Below, in pieces: positions 52,906 to 60,840 of a stretch of 64,000 bases of DNA. A program made the position numbers and the translations under genes. How positions within the stretch are numbered: position 1 is the stretch's first letter; every line of letters begins with the position of its first letter. This DNA comes from Thecamonas trahens ATCC 50062 (Eukaryota > Apusozoa > Apusomonadida > Apusomonadidae). Under the pieces are notes generated by a model. It ran no database searches. It had not been told where the DNA came from and saw only the letters and a program-made list of their open reading frames with translations. The stretch covers positions 59,026 through 123,025 of the forward strand of contig NW_013657632.1 in assembly GCF_000142905.1 (NCBI RefSeq), given 5' to 3'.

Positions 52906-55239
52906 TTACGAGACAACGGCTTCGCGCAGCTCGGCAACAGCACGACCAGTGCCGGCGCGTGAAGCCTGCTCGCGCTGATCGATCCGAAGCTTGACTGACA
53001 TGTCGACGAGGAGTGAGAGATCGTAGATGAGAGCGGCAAAGGCAGCAAAGACAGCAAGCCAGCCAAAGTCTGGCGAGGTAGCGAGGGAAACGGCAAAGAT
53101 GGTGTGCGGAACAAGTCGGAGAAAGACTGACCCGGCGATAGCAGCGACCCATGTGAGGATGTACCCGAAACGTGGGATCGGCGACGAGGCGAGACTCGTG
53201 CCGCGCGCGCGGACAATGGTTCGCACATCCATGGCAACGCTGCCGATGTCGCCCAGCATGAACATGGCCAGCGAGCCAACACCAAAGCCAGAAAAGGTGA
53301 CAGCCCATGCCCACGGCTGGATGAAGAACAGAACCAGCGCGCGCCATGATGCCACCCCGCTACGGAGCATGACAACAAGCTCGCCGAGGTAGAGTCCGGC
53401 ACCCGCCAGCACCGCGAAGCCATGAGCGGTTTCGCGCGCATCGTGGCCATGGCCACGCGCGACAGCAGCAGGTTCGGCGGCAGCGAGGGCGACCCAGGCA
53501 AGGGCAAGACCACTCCAAAGAAAGGCATGGACCTTGTGATGACCACCGTCGCCGACGGTGTTAAAGCCAGCAACGGCAGCGGCAAGCGCTATCGGCATGA
53601 TGAGCATGTGCAGCCCGGCATGGGCCGCACTCGACGCCACCGCCACCATCCAAAGCGACACCACAAATGGTGCGACCCAGGCCAGGCGCTTGTTGCGCGG
53701 CTTGGCTCGATCTTCAGCGAGTCCGGGGAGGGGCAGTTCATCTGTTGGCGGCGCTGGCGCCTTCTTGACATACCGAAGATGCCAGTCGTGGATGGCGCCT
53801 TGCGCAAAGCCGACCTCGCAGTACGCAAAGTAGAACTCCCACATCTTGACGAAACGTGTACCGAGTGACTCGGTGAGAGAGGCACGATGAGATAAGAAAC
53901 GCTCCCGCCACATCCGGAGAGTGATGGCGTAGTCAGGCCCGATGTCGTCGACAGACTCGAGCTCCAAGCTCGTGTCGCCAGTCGCCCAAGCCAGCGCGTC
54001 AAGGCACGGCAGGTGGCCGCCCGGGAAGATGAACCGCCGGATAAAGTCCGATCCACGCATGTACGCCTCATACCGGCTGTTGGGCAGGCCAATGACCTGG
54101 ATCAGTGCACTGGCGTCCGTGTTGGGCTTGAGCATGCGGTCGACAACCTCAAAGTAGCCCGGAAGGTGCTCGTGGCCAACAGCCTCAAGCATTTCGATCG
54201 AGACAACTCGATCAAAGCTGCCTGGCAGCTGCAGCGAGGTCGGGACCGGGAGTTCGTCATCGGCGCCCACCCGCTTGGAACCGAGTCCCATCAGCCGGTA
54301 GTCACAAAGGCAAAGCTCGATGGATGCGTCGAGGCCGAGGGCAGTGACCCTCTTCTGCGCAAGCGCAAGCTGCTCACGCGAGATGGTGATGCCAACGAGA
54401 CGGATGCCGGGAATGGTCGACGCAGCCCGGATGGCAAATGAGCCCCAGCCACACCCGATCTCCAGAATCGAGTCGCCAGGCTGGATGCCAGCGCGCGCGA
54501 TGACTGCGTCGAGTTTGGCCAGCTGCCCCGCCTTGAGCGGGAGCTCCGGCGTTGCGTCAAAGTCCCAGTCGGCGGGGCCGAAACGGCGCGCCTCGCACGC
54601 GGTAGTGTGAATGCCAGACGAGTACGACATAGTGTCGTCGAGGAAGAGCTCGTACATGTCGTTGCCAAGATCGTAGTGCTCTTCGATGTTTTCACGCGAG
54701 CCACCAATCGTGTTGGACCGGAGCTGATGCCGCATGTTGTTGACCGCATTTCCTGCGCAGTACAGCGCCGATGCCGCGGCCAGGGTGGGCATACCGGCCA
54801 CGAGCGCAGCCAGAGGGCCGGCGTCCAGCAGTTCGGTCGCCCGCCCGAGGTTGTGAGTCATGATCTCCAGCAGCGCCACCAGGCCTGCGTCAGCCACAAG
54901 TTTTTCCGTGCTCGGCCCTTCCATGCTTGCGTCAGCCGGCGCACTCCTGCTGACCACGATCTCAGCCACGTCAAACATGCCGCGCATGTAGGCATCACCC
55001 AGCCCGATGTCCGAGTCACAGACTACCATGGAGAGCATGTCGGCGTCGTGGATCCAGAGGACAACCGCTCGTTCGCCGGCGTCGACTGCCTTGGCTGCCG
55101 TTGGGTGGCCGAATTGTCCCAGCTCCGAGCCTGACGGGAGTACCACCCGCATGTGGCCGTGGGAGATGCTCTGGTCGAGCACCTGCTCAAAGAGACGCAC
55201 ATGCGTCGTTTGCGTCCAGTTTAGGCCTGAGTACGCCAT
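52906..55239 (-). CDS. Cyclopropane-fatty-acyl-phospholipid synthase family protein with a fused membrane domain
   Basis: SAM-dependent enzyme class that adds a methylene or methyl group to double bonds of phospholipid acyl chains. Residues about 1-500 are a CFA synthase: EEHYDLGNDMYELFLDD (about 186), the SAM-binding LEIGCGWGSFAIRAA (about 262), EMLEAVGHEHLPGYF (about 348), and RRFIFPGGHLPCLDAL (family FPGG motif). After a linker the last 260 residues contain about six membrane segments, including HMLIMPIALAAAVAGF, FAVLAGAGLYLGELVVML, WAVTFSGFGVGSLAMFMLGD and ILTWVAAIAGSVFLRL. Bacterial CFA synthases are soluble and lack this part. ATG 55239 (MAYSGLNWTQTTHVRLFEQ). 777 aa. Confidence 0.88.
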   Translation of the reverse strand: MAYSGLNWTQTTHVRLFEQVLDQSISHGHMRVVLPSGSELGQFGHPTAAKAVDAGERAVVLWIHDADMLSMVVCDSDIGLGDAYMRGMFDVAEIVVSRSAPADASMEGPSTEKLVADAGLVALLEIMTHNLGRATELLDAGPLAALVAGMPTLAAASALYCAGNAVNNMRHQLRSNTIGGSRENIEEHYDLGNDMYELFLDDTMSYSSGIHTTACEARRFGPADWDFDATPELPLKAGQLAKLDAVIARAGIQPGDSILEIGCGWGSFAIRAASTIPGIRLVGITISREQLALAQKRVTALGLDASIELCLCDYRLMGLGSKRVGADDELPVPTSLQLPGSFDRVVSIEMLEAVGHEHLPGYFEVVDRMLKPNTDASALIQVIGLPNSRYEAYMRGSDFIRRFIFPGGHLPCLDALAWATGDTSLELESVDDIGPDYAITLRMWRERFLSHRASLTESLGTRFVKMWEFYFAYCEVGFAQGAIHDWHLRYVKKAPAPPTDELPLPGLAEDRAKPRNKRLAWVAPFVVSLWMVAVASSAAHAGLHMLIMPIALAAAVAGFNTVGDGGHHKVHAFLWSGLALAWVALAAAEPAAVARGHGHDARETAHGFAVLAGAGLYLGELVVMLRSGVASWRALVLFFIQPWAWAVTFSGFGVGSLAMFMLGDIGSVAMDVRTIVRARGTSLASSPIPRFGYILTWVAAIAGSVFLRLVPHTIFAVSLATSPDFGWLAVFAAFAALIYDLSLLVDMSVKLRIDQREQASRAGTGRAVAELREAVVS

Positions 55240-55451
55240 CTCTCGCTTATGAAACTTGCTGTGAGTGCCTGTAGGTGGTGCTGTCGACAGGTGTAGCAAG
55301 CAATCGGCTTTGACGAGCCTGTCGTGCAGTGCGGGACAAGCCGTGACAGCGAAAAAGGCAGCGCGTGTACTCCTTTTCTTTGTTGTTGTTGCTGATTTCA
55401 ACGTTTCTGGCTGACCAGGCGCGAGGTAGGAGGCCCAGTGTTGTTTCGGCC

Positions 55452-58217
55452 TCAGCTGCGGTCGGGCGAAGTGGCTGTGGCGGCCGTTTCGAGTTCGTCG
55501 GCGTTGACGATCTGGATAAATGTGTCCTCGAGGGTGGTGCGCGAGAGAGACCAGTCGAGGATGCACAGCTCGTCCTGGACGGCGGCGACATCGCGGAAGA
55601 TCGAGGCAAGCGGGACTCCTAGCCGCGGGACCGAAAACACCATGCGGCCGCCAAAAGCATGGACCAAGTTTGCCGCAGGCAGCAGATCACGCACAAAGGT
55701 CCGGAGCGCGGCAATGGCGTGGGCGTCGTTGGTCGTGACTAGCGTCAGCCGGTACCCAGAGCCAAACTCGTCCTTGAGCTCGCGAGGCGTGCCGCAGCAG
55801 ATGAGCCGGCCACGTGACATGATGCCGATGGTGTCACAGAGACGCTCTGCCGTTTCCATCGAGTGCGTGGTGAGGACGAGGGTTCGAGAGTTCTTGATCC
55901 GCGCGAGCACGTCCCAAAGCGCACGCCTCGAGCCAGCATCGAGGCCTGCCGTCGGCTCGTCCAGGAAAAGGATGCGCGGCGAGCCCAGAAGCGCCACTGC
56001 GAGCGTCAGCCGCCGCTGGACGCCAGCCGAGAGCGTAGCCGCCCTCGATGCGCGCATCTGCGGCGCGTTGAGCTGCACTTGGGCCAGTGCAGATGCCACA
56101 TGGGTCTCCAGGAGGTGAGGAGGGATGCCCCGGAGCCGCGCAAAGAATCGCACGTGCTCGACCACAGTGAGCTCCGGCCAGAGGACGCAGGTCTGTGGAC
56201 AGACTCCGATGAGCGGCGCGATAGCGTCCGGATTGTCGGTCACAGCATGCCCACCCACAAGCACCACTCCTGAGCTCGGCTTGAGAACTCCCATCAGCAT
56301 CTTGATCAGGGTCGTTTTGCCGGCTCCGTTGGGCCCCAGCAGGCCAAAGACCCGGCCACTGATGTTGAGCGTGAGGTCCTCGACCGCGTGCTTGGCACGC
56401 CGGCCAGAGGTGTACGTCTTGCACAGCCGCTCAGCAACAATGACAGGCTCGCCGTTGAGATCCGGCTCCCACATTGGATCCGCTACCCACGCTGAACCGA
56501 GCTCGGGCTCGCCACCAGACGAGTGCGATCCATCAGCGGATCGCACCTCTCGCCCAAACCCGAGCGCCTGTCGTCGCGCAGAGTCCGCAAACGCCCGCAG
56601 GCCTGCAAGTCGCGCCTCGCGCGCGTGAGCCGCGTTCCGTTCCTCACGCACAAGGACAGAAGTAAGCGCAGCGTGGACTCGTCTTGGTGAGCTGGCCTCG
56701 TCGTCGCCCCACAGCTCGCCGTGACTTGGTCCACCGCTTGCACTCTTCCGCGAGCAGCAGAAGAGCCAGTGTTTGGCAATGCCGCCGCCGCGGAGCGGGA
56801 GAACCCGGTTGAGGTACAGGCCGCACGCCATGAGCGCAACCGCTTCCACAGCCAGCATGCCCAACGAGAGCACCAGCTTGGACTTGAGCCGGCTTGCCGA
56901 GGCCATCGCGCCGAGCGATGCCGCCGTCTGATAGCCCATGCCGTTCGAAACCAGCATGTACTGGTTCCACAAGAAAAGCGCTCGCATAAACGCAGCTGGC
57001 GGAAAGACGAGCAAGAGGTAGGCCGGCCAATCCGAGGTCAGAGCCTGGGTCTGGACAGCCTGCTCAAAGGCCGGAGCCAGAAAGACCGCCACGTACAGCA
57101 CGGCGCCGGTCATGCGCGTCGACGAGAAGACCGCAGAGAGGACCAAGGCGAGGCCGACCAGTGTCACGCCCCACAGCAGCGAGATGCCCAACGTGCCGCC
57201 GAGACCGTAAGTAAAAAGCGGGTCACCCGACGCGATGCCGAGGCCGAGGCAAAGGAGCATGATCGGAACATACTCGGCAAAGCTGAACGCCACATACGCC
57301 GTCCAGTACGTTGTTGCTTGCAGACCGTACACTCGCATGTACTCGAGATACGACGAGGCACGCTCTTCCACAAGCATGCACGCAAAGAGCGGGAGCATCC
57401 ATGAGAGCGCTTGGCCGTACATGGCGTATGTGCCGGACCACAGAAGCCAGGACGGGACCGCCAGCGCGTCGTTGGTCGACGGTAGGGTCTGGTACGCGGG
57501 GTAGATGGCAAAGGTAGCGTTGAGTGCAGCTAGCAGAGGTTCCGCAAGCATGCCGAGCATCTTCATCCCACGCGCACCGCCGTCGACAACCGCAAACAGA
57601 TCCATCGACGGGCCAAACTGAAGCGTTGCCGCCACAGAGAGGGTGTCGGTTGCCCAGCTGACGTTGTGGAGCTCGAGGGCACCAAGCGGAAGCGAGTACG
57701 CAAAGTCAGCCGCATGTGCCTTGGAGACAAAGCCTGCAGACTGGGTGGCGGCGGCGGCGGCGCGCTCGGCACGATACATGGCGTCCAGGAGAGCATCGAC
57801 GTCAGCCGGCGATGATCGGGGCTCCATGAATGGGATCTCGCCACCGCTCGAGCCGTTGGCAAAGACAAACGGACGGCGACTCAACGAGGCCCACTGTGGA
57901 AGTCGAGAGCTGTCGTCTCTGCCGGCTGCGCTTGTTCTTGACTCGTTCCTTGTGGGAAAGGGGCCGAGGTCATGAGCTGACGGTGTGGTGACCACCCAAT
58001 CGTAGGTGAGCGACTCGGCGAGATAGTGCGGGACAGGCGGCGGCGGCGGTGACGAGAAAGCCGTGAGCGCCGCCAAGAGAGTAGGCAAGAGGAGCACAAG
58101 GCCCATGGTGTAGAGAGGGAGTAGGATGTGGCAGGCTGTGACTCCGCGAGCCCGCAGCCGCACAAGCGTCCACCGTGTGACCAGCGCCCGTAGCTGGTGC
58201 CGCCATACCCCGGCCAT
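55452..58217 (-). CDS. ABC transporter, subfamily A, half-size
   Basis: A lipid-type ABCA transporter with one membrane half and one nucleotide-binding domain (921 aa). An N-terminal helix, a large extracytoplasmic loop and a six-helix block (for example LLCLGLGIASGDPLFTYG, VLYVAVFLAPAFEQAVQTQ) precede the NBD: GRVFGLLGPNGAGKTTLIKM (Walker A, about 625), VCPQTCVLWPELTVVEH (Q loop), signature LSAGVQRRL, Walker B RILFLDEPTAGLD (about 750) and switch HSMETAERLCD. The ABCA-specific regulatory tail follows (LSRTTLEDTFIQIV, typical of ABCA). The signature has A for the usual second G (LSGG-M), so ATP affinity or turnover may differ. ATG 58217. Confidence 0.92.
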   Translation of the reverse strand: MAGVWRHQLRALVTRWTLVRLRARGVTACHILLPLYTMGLVLLLPTLLAALTAFSSPPPPPVPHYLAESLTYDWVVTTPSAHDLGPFPTRNESRTSAAGRDDSSRLPQWASLSRRPFVFANGSSGGEIPFMEPRSSPADVDALLDAMYRAERAAAAATQSAGFVSKAHAADFAYSLPLGALELHNVSWATDTLSVAATLQFGPSMDLFAVVDGGARGMKMLGMLAEPLLAALNATFAIYPAYQTLPSTNDALAVPSWLLWSGTYAMYGQALSWMLPLFACMLVEERASSYLEYMRVYGLQATTYWTAYVAFSFAEYVPIMLLCLGLGIASGDPLFTYGLGGTLGISLLWGVTLVGLALVLSAVFSSTRMTGAVLYVAVFLAPAFEQAVQTQALTSDWPAYLLLVFPPAAFMRALFLWNQYMLVSNGMGYQTAASLGAMASASRLKSKLVLSLGMLAVEAVALMACGLYLNRVLPLRGGGIAKHWLFCCSRKSASGGPSHGELWGDDEASSPRRVHAALTSVLVREERNAAHAREARLAGLRAFADSARRQALGFGREVRSADGSHSSGGEPELGSAWVADPMWEPDLNGEPVIVAERLCKTYTSGRRAKHAVEDLTLNISGRVFGLLGPNGAGKTTLIKMLMGVLKPSSGVVLVGGHAVTDNPDAIAPLIGVCPQTCVLWPELTVVEHVRFFARLRGIPPHLLETHVASALAQVQLNAPQMRASRAATLSAGVQRRLTLAVALLGSPRILFLDEPTAGLDAGSRRALWDVLARIKNSRTLVLTTHSMETAERLCDTIGIMSRGRLICCGTPRELKDEFGSGYRLTLVTTNDAHAIAALRTFVRDLLPAANLVHAFGGRMVFSVPRLGVPLASIFRDVAAVQDELCILDWSLSRTTLEDTFIQIVNADELETAATATSPDRS

Positions 58218-58520
58218 CCTCGCCGGCCTTGGGTTGGCTCTGGTCCTTCTCCAGCCTTCCTGCTGTGGCTAATGGTGAGAGGAGCTCACGAGCCGGGTTC
58301 TGGAGACGAGAAGTGTTGCCGTGTTGGTCCTGCTGAGGAAGTCTAGCCCGCTCTGCTGACCCTTCCGCACGTGGTCGCTCTCGAATGACCCGCGGCTGAT
58401 CATTGCCCGCTCGCGCGTGACTCGAGCGGTCCCGCAGCGTAGACGCCCTCTCCTTGCCTGTTTTGAAGATGTTGAAGGTGTTTGTTTGCTGTTGTGGGCG
58501 CATTGCGTTGGAGGACAAAG
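58218..58520. other. intergenic region between ABCA and SOD-thioredoxin genes
   Basis: 303 bases with no supported gene; it holds the ABCA 5' region and the tail of the SOD fusion gene. Nothing unusual. Confidence 0.5.
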
Positions 58521-60566
58521 CTAGAAGAGCGCAAAGTCCTCACCGTCATCGACGTCGAGATCGGCCTCTTCTGAGTAGTCGTCGTCAGCAAGCTCGGGCG
58601 CGTTGCCGACAGAGATGAGCGGGACGCCGTTGAGGAGGTTCTCCAGCTGATGCTGGACCTTGCACTCGGAAGTGTTGAGGCGGTAGACCTCGTGCCAGCG
58701 GATCTTGCCAAACTTGTCGATGAGGAAGACGTGCGGAAGGTTGAGGACCGACTTTTGGATGAGGTCCTTGATGGCCCCGACCACGGCCTTGCCAGCGTCC
58801 CACGCCACCGTCATGCCGGCCTCCTTGAGCGGGGCGGCGACAGCGTCGTACTTAGGCTTGGTGAGGAAGCCGCGGGCATAGTCCTCTTGCGGGTCAGCCG
58901 AGATGGCTGTGATGTGGATCGAGTCCTCGTACTTGTGCTTGAGCCCGCGGACGGCGTAGTGGACCGGGTACCCAGCCTTGTCCCACTTGGCCCAAAAGTA
59001 GAGCACGTTGACCCGCCCCGGAATGATGGCCGGCTCGGTGCCGACCAGATACACCAGCGAGTCAAGCGGCGGAGCTCGCTCACCAAAGCTAGGGTCGTCA
59101 TCGTAGACTGCATAGTCGATGCCCGACGTCGACGCCACCACCGGCATCGGTGGCTCGGCATGAGACGGCGAGACCGGCGCAACCTCAGGCGGACGCGGCG
59201 CCCGCGACGGCGTCGAGGCTCCACCGGCCCGGCTATCGTCGAACCGGTGCTCTTCGTCGTCGTCCTCCACAAAAATCGGCCGTGACTTCTTCTTGCTCGA
59301 TGGTCTCGACAGCGATGAGTCCGAGGTCTGGATCCGCAGCGGGCGCACACCGCCGGAGGACTTGCTGGGTGAAGCGGACGCAGAAATGGTCGCGCCAAGC
59401 TCAAGGTCGGCCATCAAGTCGGCTTCGTGGTCAGCCACCTCGGCGTCGCGGTCGGGGAGGGCAGTGGGAAGGACAAAATCGCCGATACCAATGACACCGC
59501 ACGCCACACGGGCTCCGGCGTTGCCGGTGGTCTTTGAGTCGGCCGCTGAGCCCTTGCCGAGGTCGTCCGGATCGGCATGGACGACCACAGCCCGGCCCAC
59601 CACCGAGCGCGGGCCCGAGAGCGAGATGTGCTTGTCGGCAAAGGTGCACGCCACCATGCCCGACGCAGACGCCAGAACGTTACCGAGATCGCCGGCGTGA
59701 CGGACAGCATCAAGCGGACCACCGTGGGTGCAGCCCTCGGGGTTAAAGTGTCCGCCTGCAGACTTGCATCCTTGCGAGAGGTCGCCAAACGCGTGGACGT
59801 GGAAGCCGTGCAGACCAGCAGAAAGGCCCGAGATGACGACGTGGACCACAACCGCAGCATCGGGCGAGGCCTGCTCCATCATCACCTTGCCGCGCACGCC
59901 TTCGCCAACGAGCACCGCAGTGGCCGAGGTAATGGCGTGGGCGGCCGGCGCGGACGTCGCAGCAGCCGTCGTCGCAAACGAGCCCGCCGCGGTCGTGCCT
60001 GAGTCCCCAACCACAGTCCACTGCCCGATGCTGGCGCTCGGAGCGACAGCCGGGTGCGGCAGGCCAAACGGTGGCAGGCAACCGCTCGTACCCGTGCTCG
60101 CGCCCATCCACACCGGCATGCCGTACGACGAGCCAGGAGCAAGCGAGCCAAAGAACGGGCCAGGACGGGAGGCAGTCCACGACGCTGCTGCGTGCCTAGC
60201 ACGACGCTCCTCGCGACCCGCCAGCGACTTGACCTTCTTCTTGGACGACGACGACGACGACGACGACTTCTTCTTGCTGGCCTTTTTGCCCTTACCCTTG
60301 CCCTTGGCCTTGATGGCGGTCTGGTCGTTGTTCGTCCGGGTCATGGCTTCGAACCATCCAGCAGGCAGAGCAATGCCTCCACCAGGCATCGACTGGTAGT
60401 AGCCTGCTTGAGCCATGGCTCCACCGGCCGGCACCATGCCTGCAGTGTACGTCGGGTAGCCGCCGGGGTTGGTCGCCGCACCCGACAACGTTGCGTTGCC
60501 AGCAGCCGTGTAGAGAGCCGCAGCGTACTGCTGCTGCGACGGCGAGTACGGGTTCCAAGCGTACAT
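58521..60566 (-). CDS. Cu/Zn superoxide dismutase fused to a thioredoxin-like domain
   Basis: 681 aa. The N-terminus is disordered with a lysine/serine tract ([14 protein letters not shown]). A complete Cu/Zn SOD domain follows (about 215-370): [31 protein letters not shown] and [13 protein letters not shown], retaining all copper histidines, the bridging histidine, the zinc ligands and the arginine/NAG(A/S)R loop. Downstream, after an acidic linker, is a thioredoxin-fold domain (about 515-650): [55 protein letters not shown]. The usual C-x2-C pair is replaced by KWDK, so it cannot do disulphide exchange. No signal peptide is evident. The linear order disordered-SOD-Trx is unusual. Confidence 0.88.
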   Translation of the reverse strand: MYAWNPYSPSQQQYAAALYTAAGNATLSGAATNPGGYPTYTAGMVPAGGAMAQAGYYQSMPGGGIALPAGWFEAMTRTNNDQTAIKAKGKGKGKKASKKKSSSSSSSSKKKVKSLAGREERRARHAAASWTASRPGPFFGSLAPGSSYGMPVWMGASTGTSGCLPPFGLPHPAVAPSASIGQWTVVGDSGTTAAGSFATTAAATSAPAAHAITSATAVLVGEGVRGKVMMEQASPDAAVVVHVVISGLSAGLHGFHVHAFGDLSQGCKSAGGHFNPEGCTHGGPLDAVRHAGDLGNVLASASGMVACTFADKHISLSGPRSVVGRAVVVHADPDDLGKGSAADSKTTGNAGARVACGVIGIGDFVLPTALPDRDAEVADHEADLMADLELGATISASASPSKSSGGVRPLRIQTSDSSLSRPSSKKKSRPIFVEDDDEEHRFDDSRAGGASTPSRAPRPPEVAPVSPSHAEPPMPVVASTSGIDYAVYDDDPSFGERAPPLDSLVYLVGTEPAIIPGRVNVLYFWAKWDKAGYPVHYAVRGLKHKYEDSIHITAISADPQEDYARGFLTKPKYDAVAAPLKEAGMTVAWDAGKAVVGAIKDLIQKSVLNLPHVFLIDKFGKIRWHEVYRLNTSECKVQHQLENLLNGVPLISVGNAPELADDDYSEEADLDVDDGEDFALF

Positions 60567-60840
60567 AACGGGTGTGACACGCAGAGTAGTAGTAGAAGAG
60601 GAGAAGGGAGGAGAACTGGAGGAGGAAGAGCCGTGTGTCCACCCGCTCCCTCCCCTTCTTCGCTGGTCTGTGTTCGGTTGTCGGCAAGCCGGCTGGCTAC
60701 GACCTTTTCCTCCCGTCTCGCGATCAGCCGCGATCGATCACATTCTGATCAAGGCCTCCTCCTTTCCCTCCCCCCCCCCCCTCTGCTTCAGCATAAGAAG
60801 CGGCATACACACACACTCTTCTTCTTCCGCTTTGTGCTGC
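60567..60840. promoter_or_regulatory. bidirectional promoter region (SOD fusion / WD40 protein)
   Basis: 274 bp between divergent ATG codons. AGAGGAGAAGGGAGGAGAAC purine stretch near 60597 and C run at 60769-60780. No core element recognised. Confidence 0.35.

Noticed and set aside
60574-60840. N-terminal extension of the WD40 gene upstream of ATG 60841
   Set aside because: Open frame but no ATG, with simple-sequence composition in the divergent promoter.
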